Shown here in pieces: positions 42,889 to 51,344 of a stretch of 64,000 nt of DNA (position 1 is the stretch's first letter; the number at the start of each line of letters is the position of its first letter). Under the pieces are notes generated by a model that saw only the letters and a list, made by a program, of their open reading frames with translations, made no database searches and was not told where the DNA came from. The stretch spans positions 2,812,045 to 2,876,044 of the forward strand of contig NZ_KI911563.1 in NCBI RefSeq assembly GCF_000515335.1, written 5' to 3'. The position numbers and the translations under genes are program-made. This stretch comes from Cohnella panacarvi Gsoil 349. Lineage in GTDB: Bacteria; Bacillota; Bacilli; Paenibacillales; Paenibacillaceae.

Positions 42889-42918
42889 GGGAAGAAGCGC
42901 CAATGACGCCTCTTCCCG
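42889..42918 (-). terminator. Terminator after yabE
   Basis: Minus strand GGGAAGAGGCG-TCATTG-GCGCTTCTTCCC followed by GTTTTGTG. Confidence 0.8.
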
Positions 42919-42924
42919 ATCTCG

Positions 42925-44082
42925 TTAATTCGCCGACGGTTTGACCGGACCGATTACGTAAACCGTATAGCCCTTCTTCTTGCCAAACCGATCCGCATAC
43001 TTCTCGCTATCGTAATAGATATCGATCTTCTTGCCTTTGACCGCGCTGCCGGTGTCTTCCGCCCGGCGGAATCCGATCCCTTCGATGTATACCCACCAGC
43101 CGATAGGGATGACCTTCGGGTCGACGGCGATCGTGCGTCCTTCTTCGACGACCGCGCCCGACGACGTAATGCCGTAGCCTTTGTCGCCCTTCCGCTTGCC
43201 CGTAGAGGCGAAGTCCGCGGAATAAGCCGTCAGCGTAACGTTGCTGAGCATGCGTTTGACTTTCACCGACTTGCCGTTCAACTGAACGATCTTGGCTTCC
43301 GCCTCGGTCGGCTTGCCGTTATAAGTCAGCGTCTTTACTTCAGCCTTCTTCGTGCCGATCGCGACAACTTGATGAACGGCGGGCTTGGAGACAGTCTTCT
43401 CCAGAACCCGTTCGCCTACAAGCTTGCCGTCTTCGTACACTTTAGCCGTTCGTACGACGACTTGTCCTTCTTGACCCGTCTTCACGACCTTGGTCTTGCC
43501 TTCAGCCAGGTCCGCGTTCTTCTGTTCCACGACTTGGAACGCGACGGCTTGCGACGACTCGACCACTTCCGTGCGCACGCGGGTAATCACGACTTCCATG
43601 CCTTCCGTTACGGGCGCATTCAGCGCAGGACTAACCCGATCTTCGCTGCCGATCGAAAGATTCAGTTCCTTGATTGCTGCTTCGACGGAGTCGGCCGCTG
43701 TATATTTTACGGCTTCTTTCCCATCCGCCTTGACCGTGACGCCCTTCGCGCGATCGATTACGATCGTGCTTCCGTTAGTCAATTGATCCCCCGTTGTCAT
43801 CGATAAACGATCATAAGGACCGACCCTGATTTGTTGCTCTTCCAGAACATCTTGAATATCCGAGCTTCTGGTTTGGATGACGGAGGTTACTCCGTTGTCC
43901 ACGATGGAAATGCTTTTGGCTTCTGCGGGATGCAGCAGCGACATGAACATAGTGAGAACGGCGAAAAGTAAAATGGCGCTTAGTAGGACAATGCGCATAT
44001 GCTCATGTTTCCATCGCAGCAGTGCGATAAGCTTGCCGGTCGGTCGTGGATCATGGGAATCCTGTACAGGAACTTCTCCCAT
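42925..44082 (-). CDS. yabE: YabE-type G5 and 3D domain cell-wall hydrolase
   Basis: 385 residues. A cytoplasmic start, one membrane helix (MRIVLLSAILLFAVLTMFMS), two DUF348 (ubiquitin-like) repeats (about 60-165), a G5 domain (about 175-250) and a C-terminal 3D domain with the three Asp landmarks ADFASTGKRKGDKGYGITSS, AVDPKVIPIG and AEDTGSAVKGKKIDIYY. Resembles resuscitation-promoting-factor-like lytic enzymes acting on peptidoglycan. Preceded by a c-di-AMP riboswitch, as expected for wall hydrolases under osmotic/turgor control. Confidence 0.95.
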   Translation of the reverse strand: MGEVPVQDSHDPRPTGKLIALLRWKHEHMRIVLLSAILLFAVLTMFMSLLHPAEAKSISIVDNGVTSVIQTRSSDIQDVLEEQQIRVGPYDRLSMTTGDQLTNGSTIVIDRAKGVTVKADGKEAVKYTAADSVEAAIKELNLSIGSEDRVSPALNAPVTEGMEVVITRVRTEVVESSQAVAFQVVEQKNADLAEGKTKVVKTGQEGQVVVRTAKVYEDGKLVGERVLEKTVSKPAVHQVVAIGTKKAEVKTLTYNGKPTEAEAKIVQLNGKSVKVKRMLSNVTLTAYSADFASTGKRKGDKGYGITSSGAVVEEGRTIAVDPKVIPIGWWVYIEGIGFRRAEDTGSAVKGKKIDIYYDSEKYADRFGKKKGYTVYVIGPVKPSAN

Positions 44083-44272
44083 TTTCTCGCTCCTCCTTCA
44101 TAGCCCCGCCGTCGACTGTGATGCATGACTGTAGTCTGACGCGACTATCCGATTTGTTAACGACACATGCAGGTAACCGCGCGATCCTGGCATGGATAGC
44201 GGTTCTAGCGATGCGCCGCCTGTTCCAAGCAAGGCGGATTCTACGTAGTCCAACCATTCATAAACCTTTTTT

Positions 44273-44313
44273 TCCACACAAAAAGCCACTGACAGAGGAC
44301 CTGTTCGTGGCTT
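44273..44313 (-). terminator. Riboswitch-controlled terminator in the yabE leader
   Basis: Minus strand AGCCAC-(GAACAGGTCCTCTGTCA)-GTGGCT followed by TTTTGTG, downstream of the aptamer and ahead of yabE. The expected OFF element of the ydaO switch. Confidence 0.75.
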
Positions 44314-44349
44314 CCGCTTAGATAATTATAAGGGAATGGGGATGCACGA

Positions 44350-44560
44350 GGTTGACCTCTCTCTACTACGCTTGCGAGGTTAGCTGTCGGGTTCGGGCTA
44401 AAGAGAGTCGCCCTATCCGCTTACGAATGTCCGGAGAACTTCAGAGGGAAGTTCCTAAACACCGCTTGCGAAATTCACCCCAAGATTGCTCGGACCACGT
44501 CGGACGATTCGTGAATCATCCGCCGCTTTATCGGGTCCCCCGCTCTCCTATCGGAGACTC
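44350..44560 (-). ncRNA. ydaO/yuaA-type (c-di-AMP) riboswitch aptamer
   Basis: Minus-strand landmarks in order: GGGGGACCCGATAAAG (about 44531-44546), GGGGTGAATTTCGC (44469-44482), AGCCCGAACCCGACAGCTAACC (44378-44399, core CCCGACAGCTAACCTCG) and GAGAGAGG (44354-44361). These are the conserved joining regions of the c-di-AMP-sensing riboswitch. Edges are approximate. Binding of c-di-AMP should favour the terminator at 44273 and lower yabE expression. Confidence 0.9.
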
Positions 44561-44603
44561 AGCGCGCTGGAAAAGGGATGCCATATTCAAACTTCTGTTC
44601 TAG

Positions 44604-44633
44604 ATGATACATTCTACCTACTCGGCGTGTAAA
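44604..44633 (-). promoter_or_regulatory. Probable sigma-A promoter of the riboswitch-yabE transcript
   Basis: Minus strand TTTACA (44628-44633), 18-bp spacer, TATCAT (44604-44609), placed so transcription would begin just ahead of the aptamer. Confidence 0.5.
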
Positions 44634-44753
44634 GAAGGCACAAAGGGCGAATTTGACCGTTTTTTCCTGAATTCACCGATAAAATGAGCAATTAACGCGC
44701 CAAAAAACAGTTTTTTCTACGCACCGGTCTTTATTTCATCGAATGTAACCGTT

Positions 44754-45527
44754 TTAGCTCGGTAGACACAAACAGTCGCGAGCGTTCTCGCTCGTTATTT
44801 TAGCAATCTCATCCAATTTTAACCCTTTAATCTCCGCCGCCGCTTCCGCCACAAGTCGCACATATGCAGACTCGTTACGTTGTCCGCGATGGGGGTGAGG
44901 GGTCAAATATGGCGCATCCGTTTCGATTAAAATTCGATCTAATGGAACCTTCTCCATGACCTCTTTAGGTACCCGCGCGTTTTTGAACGTCACCGGTCCT
45001 CCGAAGGAAATATAAAAGTTCATATCGAGGCAGAGCTTGGCCATTTCCCAACTGCCGGAGAAGCAATGCATAATCCCTCCGACTTCCGAAGCGCGTTCCT
45101 CGCGCAGCAGCTTCACGATATCTTCGTGCGCATCGCGATTATGGATGACGATAGGCTTGTTCAATTTGCGGGCAAGTCGGATCTGCTCGCGGAATACCGT
45201 ATGCTGGATCTCCTTAGGCGACGTATCCCAATAGTAATCCAATCCGATTTCGCCGATGGCTACGACTTTCGGATGCGCGCATAACGACTCGATCCATGCC
45301 AAATCTTCTTCTATCTTCATATCGATCGCATCGGTCGGATGCCAACCGACGGCAGCGTAGATGAACGGGTATTTCTCGGCTAGCGCCATCGTCGTCGGAA
45401 TCGTTTCCCGGTTAAACCCGATGTTGACGATCGTATCGATTCCCGCGGCTTGCGCGCGCGCGATGACCTCTTCCCGGTCGCTGTCGAATTTCGGGGAGTC
45501 TAGGTGCGCGTGAGTGTCGATTAACAT
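44754..45527 (-). CDS. tatD: TatD family metal-dependent deoxyribonuclease
   Basis: 257 residues: MLIDTHAHLDSPKFDSDREE (HxH metal site), VAIGEIGLDYYWD, PIVIHNRDAHED and ILIETDAPYLTPHPHRGQRN (catalytic Asp). A TIM-barrel 3'-5' exonuclease family (YabD). In B. subtilis it follows metS; here an HD-domain gene precedes it by 22 bp instead. Confidence 0.96.
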   Translation of the reverse strand: MLIDTHAHLDSPKFDSDREEVIARAQAAGIDTIVNIGFNRETIPTTMALAEKYPFIYAAVGWHPTDAIDMKIEEDLAWIESLCAHPKVVAIGEIGLDYYWDTSPKEIQHTVFREQIRLARKLNKPIVIHNRDAHEDIVKLLREERASEVGGIMHCFSGSWEMAKLCLDMNFYISFGGPVTFKNARVPKEVMEKVPLDRILIETDAPYLTPHPHRGQRNESAYVRLVAEAAAEIKGLKLDEIAKITSENARDCLCLPS

Positions 45528-45549
45528 GTCGGAAGTTGTCTCCCTTCTA

Positions 45550-46842
45550 TTATATAGAGAGTTTGCTGCGAGTTTCTGTACTCAGTTTATCGGCGTGTTT
45601 GCGGACTTCGTCTTCGGGATAATACATGTAGTATTTGCCCCGATGGATGCCGGCAATCGAACGGATAATGTCCGACTTCACGGAAATTTCCGTCAACTGC
45701 TCGCGGTCGTCCAGAAGCAGGATCGGCAGCTTCCCGCTGCTGCCCGGCAGCAACTCCGGCTTATAAATATCGTAGGGCGAATCATATGGCGTATCGACCT
45801 CCAGATGATAATCCGGATGAAGGCCGATCGATCTCCATTCCTCCCTAACGTCGGATAACCACGCTTCGTCTTTCTGCTCTAGCGGCGTATATTTGTACAA
45901 CTTCCGGTTCAGGAATCGGCTGCATAAATTCGACAACAGCTCGTCTCGTTCAAGCTCCCACTGTCGAAAAGCCGTCTGCACGAGCGCTTCGTCGAGCATC
46001 AAGTAATCCGACAACGTCAGCGATCCTTCTATTAAATGCGCGATCGGCGGAAGCATGAATCCGAACGCGTATCCGTCCCGCACCAACTCGCTCGCCCTGC
46101 GGAAAATTTGCCGAAGCAAGATCTCCGAGCTGCGAGTGACCGGGTGGAAATAGACTTGCCAATACATTTGGTATCGGGACATTAGATAGTCTTCCACCGC
46201 ATGCATGCCGCTCTCTTTGACGACGATCTTGCCTTGGTACGGCCGGAGAACGCGAAGAATGCGGTCCAAGTCGAAGGTGCCGTAGTTCACTCCCGTAAAA
46301 TAAGCATCCCTTAGCAAATAATCCATGCGATCGGCATCCATCTGACTCGATACGAGACTGACGACGATCGGTTTGTTATACGTCTTACGGATGACGGAAG
46401 CCACTTGCTGCGGAAAATCCGAAGACACCTCCCCGAGCACACGGTTAATCTCCGTATCCCCCTCGATGATGTCGCAAGTCCATTGCTCGTGGTGCGTGTG
46501 GAACACTTCCTCGATCGAATGGGAGAACGGTCCATGCCCGACATCATGCAATAAAGACGCGCACAAACTCAGCAGTCTCTCTTCTTGCGGCCAATCCGAA
46601 TAACCGTTACGTTCGAACTGAGAGATGATTTTACGGGTAATTTCGTATACGCCTAACGAATGCGAGAATCGGCTATGCTCGGCTCCATGGAAGGTTAAGT
46701 AAGAAGTCCCCAATTGCCGGATCCGTCTAAGCCGTTGAAATTCCGGCGTATTGATCAGCTTCCAGATCGTCAGGTCCTGCACGTAGATGGCTGAATGGAC
46801 CGGATCTTTGAATACTTTCTCTTCCTGCAGCTTCGCAACCAT
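45550..46842 (-). CDS. HD-domain phosphohydrolase (dGTPase-like)
   Basis: 430 residues with the HD signature: FHGAEHSRFSHSLG, CASLLHDVGHGPFSHSIE (His-Asp pair), and a later QMDADRMDYLLRDAYFTG, as in the YwfO/SAMHD1-like family of dNTP or nucleotide triphosphohydrolases. GAGGTGA precedes the ATG. It sits between abrB and tatD, the position of metS (methionyl-tRNA synthetase) in B. subtilis. Several 0A-like boxes lie in its upstream region (46868-46917). Substrate unknown. Confidence 0.92.
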   Translation of the reverse strand: MVAKLQEEKVFKDPVHSAIYVQDLTIWKLINTPEFQRLRRIRQLGTSYLTFHGAEHSRFSHSLGVYEITRKIISQFERNGYSDWPQEERLLSLCASLLHDVGHGPFSHSIEEVFHTHHEQWTCDIIEGDTEINRVLGEVSSDFPQQVASVIRKTYNKPIVVSLVSSQMDADRMDYLLRDAYFTGVNYGTFDLDRILRVLRPYQGKIVVKESGMHAVEDYLMSRYQMYWQVYFHPVTRSSEILLRQIFRRASELVRDGYAFGFMLPPIAHLIEGSLTLSDYLMLDEALVQTAFRQWELERDELLSNLCSRFLNRKLYKYTPLEQKDEAWLSDVREEWRSIGLHPDYHLEVDTPYDSPYDIYKPELLPGSSGKLPILLLDDREQLTEISVKSDIIRSIAGIHRGKYYMYYPEDEVRKHADKLSTETRSKLSI

Positions 46843-46867
46843 CGATATTCACCTCGAAATTTATGGA

Positions 46868-46917
46868 TTGTCGACAAACTAGGTACTCGGTATTAGATTA
46901 TGTCGAATAGTGTCGTA
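46868..46917. promoter_or_regulatory. Cluster of 0A-box-like sequences upstream of the HD gene
   Basis: TTGTCGAC (46868-46875), TGTCGAA (46901-46907) and TGTCGTA (46911-46917) resemble the Spo0A recognition core TGTCGAA. They face the HD gene on one side and abrB on the other. Confidence 0.5.
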
Positions 46918-47025
46918 AAACGATTTCCTTTTTGTATTCATGACACGGACTAGCCCACGTTCTAATTTCCGCCTTATATTATAAGATTCTCATCAAATTT
47001 CCTATATAATTGAATAGCTTTCAGG

Positions 47026-47054
47026 TTGACTTTTTTGGGAATGGTTGGTACTAT
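47026..47054 (+). promoter_or_regulatory. Sigma-A promoter of abrB
   Basis: TTGACT (47026-47031), 17-bp spacer, TACTAT (47049-47054). Transcription would start near 47061, upstream of two 0A boxes. Confidence 0.8.
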
Positions 47055-47076
47055 AAAAAGCGGAAAACAGAGAACT

Positions 47077-47096
47077 TTGTCGAATACCTTGTCGAA
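47077..47096 (+). promoter_or_regulatory. Tandem Spo0A boxes in the abrB leader
   Basis: TTGTCGAA at 47077-47084 and again at 47089-47096, 12 bp apart, just downstream of the promoter. In B. subtilis Spo0A~P represses abrB by binding two boxes downstream of the start point; the layout is the same here. Confidence 0.88.
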
Positions 47097-47174
47097 TACT
47101 GGCGATTGCAGACAAGCTTTGGACGATAGAGTCCGTTTGAATTCATTTTAACCTTATGAGAGGGGTATTACCAA

Positions 47175-47429
47175 ATGATGAAATCCACGGGTATCGTACG
47201 TAAAGTTGACGAACTAGGACGGGTGGTCATTCCGATCGAGCTTCGCCGTACGCTGGGCATCGGCGAGAAGGACGCGCTTGAGATTTATGTAGACGGCGAG
47301 CGTATCATGCTTAAGAAATACGAGCCTGCTTGCATCTTCTGCGGCAACGCCGAGAACGTAACGTACTTCAAAGGAAAAATTGTTTGCAGAGAATGTTTGA
47401 AGGATTTGCCTTCACCTGTGACAAATTAA
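47175..47429 (+). CDS. abrB: Transition-state regulator AbrB
   Basis: 84 residues. The N-terminal domain MMKSTGIVRKVDELGRVVIP, IELRRTLGIGEKDALEIYVD is the AbrB DNA-binding fold. The C-terminus differs from B. subtilis and carries CIFCG and CREC, a probable Zn ribbon for multimerisation. Represses post-exponential genes until Spo0A~P rises. GAGAGGGG precedes the ATG pair. Divergent from the HD gene. Confidence 0.95.
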   Translation: MMKSTGIVRKVDELGRVVIPIELRRTLGIGEKDALEIYVDGERIMLKKYEPACIFCGNAENVTYFKGKIVCRECLKDLPSPVTN

Positions 47430-47500
47430 AGAAAATAGTTTATAATGATTTTGTAGTCTTACAAATGTTAATTCTAACCTTTTTATAACTCCTTGCAACC

Positions 47501-47530
47501 CTCCCGAGAATAGTATCGGGAGGCGTTTTT
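47501..47530 (+). terminator. Terminator after abrB
   Basis: CTCCCGA-(8 nt)-TCGGGAG, then GCGTTTTTTTT. Confidence 0.92.
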
Positions 47531-47585
47531 TTTATCATCGTGCCTCAATATCAAGTAAAGTTTAAAAAAGGGCGTGTAGAAAGAT

Positions 47586-48249
47586 ATGCGAGACATCAAA
47601 AATGTCGTCGTTATCCTTACAACAACAGCGATGTTGTTATTGACTTCCTGCACGGACCTAACGAAGAAGCCTCCCGGGCAAACCATTGAGGGAAATTTTC
47701 AAGTCAGCCAGCCCCAATACCACATCCGCACAATTTTATGATGGGTTGCTCGCGATGTACACTGGACGTTATCTAGGAGATAACTCTTCCATGAGGAATG
47801 GGGCTACCAGAGGGCTTTCAGCTCCCTTTGCGAACTGGAACATATCCAGCTTCCCGGTACTCGCCGATGCCCCCGGAACCGGCCCGGCTCCGTCTTATTA
47901 TTATCTTGGCATCCCGAAGAACAGTACACGGAAGACAGAAGCGTTCCAATTGATTTCCTATCTGTTATCAGACGAGCCGCAGATGGATAACAGCCGTAAT
48001 GGGCTGGCCAGTGCCCTGGGCAAACCGGAGATCAACAGCCGATTCGGCGAATCGGTCGCCCAGCTTGGCGGCAAAAACACGCAGGCCTTCTTCCGATACT
48101 CGAAAGAAGGCACGCTGGATCCTGAATATGACTGGGATATGCAGGATTTCGGAGTAATCATATATATGAAGGAAGCTCAACCTCTGTTGAATGAACTTCT
48201 TGAATATAAACGGAGGCAACTAGAGAAGGTCGGAGTCTTACGCGAGTGA
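47586..48249 (+). pseudogene. Remnant of an ABC sugar-binding lipoprotein gene
   Basis: The start MRDIKNVVVILTTTAMLLLT-SC is a lipoprotein signal with the Cys in place, but the frame ends in a stop (47740) after about 50 codons. A second frame from about 47686 to 48249 reads FYDGLLAMYTGRYLG ... SSFPVLADAPGTGPAPSYYY ... FQLISYLLSDEPQM ... LLNELLEYKRRQLEKVG, the C-terminal third of a family-1 extracellular solute-binding protein. The middle of the protein (about 250 residues) is deleted and the frames are offset. No permease genes are near. Confidence 0.8.
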
Positions 48250-48278
48250 TGACCAAGAACGGTTGGATGCTGCTGGGA

Positions 48279-49211
48279 TTACTCCGCCCCCAGCAGCGCC
48301 TGGTACACGTCCCGGCGGGAAACTCCCCGATCCGCGGCAGCCGATTTCATCGCTTCTTTGCGGGTTTGCCGCTTATCCTCGTACGCCTGTACATGTTCGG
48401 CCAGCGTAAGCTCCGACCACCACGCGCCCGGGACCGTGCCTTCCGCCCCGACCGAATCCGCCGATCGCTCCGCTTCCGACTTCCCTTGAAGCACGATGCA
48501 GCACTCGCCGAGCGGTTGATGCTGCTCCACGTGCGCCAAACACGACAATACGGTACCTCTGACCGCCTCCTCATGCCGCTTCGTCAACTCGCGCACGATC
48601 GCCATGCCCCGATAACCCCATCTTTCCGCGATCACGGCGAGCGTCTTCTTCAATCGGTGCGGCGATTCGTACATGATTATCGTGCCCGTCTCGTTCTCCA
48701 ACGTGTCCATCAGCTTGACCATGCCTTTGCGCTCCCGAGGAGGGAAACCTACGAACAGGAACCGATCCGTCGGCAAACCCGAGATGATCAGCGCCGATAA
48801 CGCCGCATTAGCGCCCGGAATCGGTACGACAGGTATCCCTTCGTCGACGGCTAACGCTACGAGGTCAGCCCCCGGATCGGAGATCGCCGGTATGCCCGCA
48901 TCGCTGACCAAGGCAATGCTCTGTCCTTCCGAGAGCATCCGGATAAGCTCTGGGCCGCTCGCTTCGCGGTTATGCTCATGATAGCTGACTAATCGATTCT
49001 GAATTTCAAAGTGAGTCAGCAGCTTACGCGTCTGCCTCGTATCTTCGGCGGCGATCAGTTGCACTTCCTTGAGCGTCCGAATCGCGCGGAACGTCATATC
49101 CTCCAGGTTGCCGATCGGCGTGGCGACCAAGTACAGCGTCCCCGGCCGCTCGCGGCTTGCGAAGCTTCGTTGGACGCTCGCTTCCGTCTCCTTCTTATCC
49201 CGCTCCGTCAT
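48279..49211 (-). CDS. rsmI: 16S rRNA (cytidine1402-2'-O)-methyltransferase
   Basis: 310 residues: GTLYLVATPIGNLEDMTFRA, AAEDTRQTRKLLTHFEI, SDAGIPAISDPGADLV and FVGFPPRERK, the RsmI (YraL/YabC) tetrapyrrole-methylase fold. Modifies the decoding centre of 16S rRNA. Its ATG overlaps the stop of trmN6 as ATGA, so translation is coupled. In its conserved position divergent from abrB. Confidence 0.96.
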   Translation of the reverse strand: MTERDKKETEASVQRSFASRERPGTLYLVATPIGNLEDMTFRAIRTLKEVQLIAAEDTRQTRKLLTHFEIQNRLVSYHEHNREASGPELIRMLSEGQSIALVSDAGIPAISDPGADLVALAVDEGIPVVPIPGANAALSALIISGLPTDRFLFVGFPPRERKGMVKLMDTLENETGTIIMYESPHRLKKTLAVIAERWGYRGMAIVRELTKRHEEAVRGTVLSCLAHVEQHQPLGECCIVLQGKSEAERSADSVGAEGTVPGAWWSELTLAEHVQAYEDKRQTRKEAMKSAAADRGVSRRDVYQALLGAE

Positions 49212-50044
49212 CGCTTATCCTCCTCTGGCTTACCGGCGTAGCTCGGACCGTGAGCCCGCCCGTTATGTCGCTTGAAGTCGGGCAACTCCGCAGCCTCCCC
49301 GTAGAATACAGCCAGCAGCTCCGGCGTATAGTCGCCGTCATCCCCATAGACGATTACAGGCGATAACAACCTTACTTCCGGCTTGCCCTCGCGCGTTGCT
49401 TCTATTAATACCATGTTCGCCTCGGTTTCCTTACGGGGATGGACGAACCGGATCCGTTTCGGTTCCAACTTATATTTACGCATGAGATCAACTATATCTA
49501 CCAGCCTGGACGGGCGATGGACCATGGACACCCGCCCGCCGCGCCGAACCGATCTCGCGCATGCCGCAACGACGTCCTCCAGCTTGCAGCCCAGCTCGTG
49601 ACGGGCCATCGCCTGATGGACGTTGTCCTTATGATCACCACTCCTCAGCGGTAAGTACGGGGGATTGACGGTGACCGCGTCATACAGCTCTTCAGGAACC
49701 TTCCACTCGCGCAGGTCGCCTTCGATAATCGCAACCCGATCCTCCAGCCCGTTAAGACGAACGCTGCGCCGCGCCATATCCGCGAGCCGAGGCTGGATCT
49801 CCACGCCGTCGATCTTCGCCGTCGTCCGGGTCGTCAGGAGCAGCGGGATGACGCCGTTGCCCGTACACAGATCAAGCACTCGGCCCCGGGGAGGCACGCC
49901 GGCAAACCGAGCGAGCAGTACCGCATCCAAGGAGAAGCTGAACACTTCGGGACTTTGGATGATCTTCAGGTTATGCGTCAGCAAGTCGTCCAATCGTTCT
50001 TCCGGTTCAAGCCGCATACTGCCTTCTACCTTCTCTTCGTTCAT
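49208..50044 (-). CDS. trmN6: tRNA1(Val) (adenine37-N6)-methyltransferase (YabB)
   Basis: 278 residues from the ATG at 50044; another ATG two codons upstream is too close to the AGG. SAM motif GRVLDLCTGNGVIPLLL and the N6-adenine active site TVNPPYLPL define the TrmN6/YfiC family. The middle VSMVHRPSRLVDIVDLMRKY is typical of YabB. Function by family; in Bacillus the substrate has not always been tested. Part of the yabA-trmN6-rsmI stretch. Confidence 0.92.
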   Translation of the reverse strand: MNEEKVEGSMRLEPEERLDDLLTHNLKIIQSPEVFSFSLDAVLLARFAGVPPRGRVLDLCTGNGVIPLLLTTRTTAKIDGVEIQPRLADMARRSVRLNGLEDRVAIIEGDLREWKVPEELYDAVTVNPPYLPLRSGDHKDNVHQAMARHELGCKLEDVVAACARSVRRGGRVSMVHRPSRLVDIVDLMRKYKLEPKRIRFVHPRKETEANMVLIEATREGKPEVRLLSPVIVYGDDGDYTPELLAVFYGEAAELPDFKRHNGRAHGPSYAGKPEEDKR

Positions 50045-50072
50045 GACCATCCTGCCTTCGTTCTATTTTTAA

Positions 50073-50106
50073 CAAAAGCCGCCTTTCCTTATGAAGGAAA
50101 GACGGC
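50073..50106 (-). terminator. Terminator after yabA
   Basis: Minus strand GCCGTCTTTCCTT-CATA-AGGAAAGGCGGC then TTTTGTT. Confidence 0.85.
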
Positions 50107-50133
50107 GTGCTTCGTCCGATTTATTCGACTTGC

Positions 50134-50499
50134 TTACTTGCTCAGGAAAGACAGACAGAACAAGCAATCTCCTTCCATCCGCAGATGTCCGTAGTAGACG
50201 TTGCAGATATGAAACCCCTCGTGGTACAACCTTGCCAAATTATCGTAGCCTTCCCCAACGCCTAATGCAACCGGCGCAGGCTTGTCTCCTTTAACGGCAG
50301 CCGGTTGTTCTGCCGTTTGAGGAGGCGCCGTCGGGTCATTCTCTCGCTTGAGCACTTTGCGCAGTTGCCCATTCTCGATCCGCAGCCGCTGGTTTTCTTC
50401 GAGCAGCTCTTTAATCTTCTGCTTAAGCGATCCGAAATCCGCGTGTACCGCACCCAAATGCGATTCAAGCTCATTCACGCGAGCGAAAATATCCTTCAT
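50134..50499 (-). CDS. yabA: Replication initiation control protein YabA
   Basis: 121 residues from the ATG at 50499 (GAGGTGG upstream). An N-terminal leucine zipper ([40 protein letters not shown]), a Pro/Ala linker and a C-terminal Zn module with [20 protein letters not shown]. YabA tetramers bridge DnaA and DnaN to limit re-initiation. Conserved between ricT and trmN6. Confidence 0.95.
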   Translation of the reverse strand: MKDIFARVNELESHLGAVHADFGSLKQKIKELLEENQRLRIENGQLRKVLKRENDPTAPPQTAEQPAAVKGDKPAPVALGVGEGYDNLARLYHEGFHICNVYYGHLRMEGDCLFCLSFLSK

Positions 50500-50541
50500 G
50501 AACAACCATCCACCTCAAGGCATCCGAGTATGTCAAGTGCG

Positions 50542-51342
50542 TCACTTCAAGACGACATCGTCGAAAGGCAGCTCCTTCACTTTGCCAAGCTCGAACAGCT
50601 GCACATGCACGCTTCTGGAGCCAACATTCAGGCCGACCACCTTGCCCTCGCCCATCGATGTAACGACCAATCTACCGATGGACGGAAGCTCTTCTTTGGC
50701 GCTCTCGTAATTGTCGTGCTCGTATTTCAGACAGCACATGAGTCGGCCGCAGAGCCCCGAGATCTTCGTTGGATTCAGCGACAGGTTCTGGTCTTTGGCC
50801 ATCTTGATGGAGACCGGTTCGAAGTCGCCTAACCACGAGGAGCAACAGAGCACGCGACCGCACGGACCTATACCGCCGAGCATCTTCGCTTCATCGCGCA
50901 CGCCGATTTGCCGCAATTCGATGCGGGTCCGGAATACGCCGGCCAAATCTTTGACCAGCTCACGGAAATCGACGCGCCCTTCAGCCGTGAAATAAAAAAT
51001 GATTTTATTCCGGTCGAACGTGTATTCCACGTCCACAAGCTTCATCTTAAGCGCATGGTCCTTGATCTTCTGCAACCCGACCGCGAAAGCGTTCTTCGCC
51101 GCGTTGCGATTCTCGTCGACCGCCTTGGCGTCGGTATCACCCGCGATGCGAATAACCTTCTTCAGAGGCAGAACGACGTCGGACTCGCCTACCGTCTTCG
51201 GTCCGACGACGACTTTGCCGTATTCTACGCCTCTAGCCGTCTCGACGATAACGTGCTGATCTTTGGACACCGGATGCTCGGCGGGATCGAAATAATAGAT
51301 TTTGCCCGCTTTCTTGAAGCGGACGCCGACGACATCGTACAA
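50542..51342 (-). CDS. ricT: PSP1-domain regulator RicT (YaaT)
   Basis: 266 residues. PSP1 domain with HPVSKDQHVIVETARGVEYG, VDFRELVKDLAGVFRTRIEL and the cysteine-rich CGRVLCCSSWLGDF and GLCGRLMCCLKYEHDNYES, which in the RicAFT (YaaT-YlbF-YmcA) complex hold Fe-S clusters. The complex adjusts RNase Y processing and supports the Spo0A phosphorelay. Starts two bases after holB. Ends before yabA as in B. subtilis. Confidence 0.96.
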   Translation of the reverse strand: MYDVVGVRFKKAGKIYYFDPAEHPVSKDQHVIVETARGVEYGKVVVGPKTVGESDVVLPLKKVIRIAGDTDAKAVDENRNAAKNAFAVGLQKIKDHALKMKLVDVEYTFDRNKIIFYFTAEGRVDFRELVKDLAGVFRTRIELRQIGVRDEAKMLGGIGPCGRVLCCSSWLGDFEPVSIKMAKDQNLSLNPTKISGLCGRLMCCLKYEHDNYESAKEELPSIGRLVVTSMGEGKVVGLNVGSRSVHVQLFELGKVKELPFDDVVLK

Positions 51343-51344
51343 AT

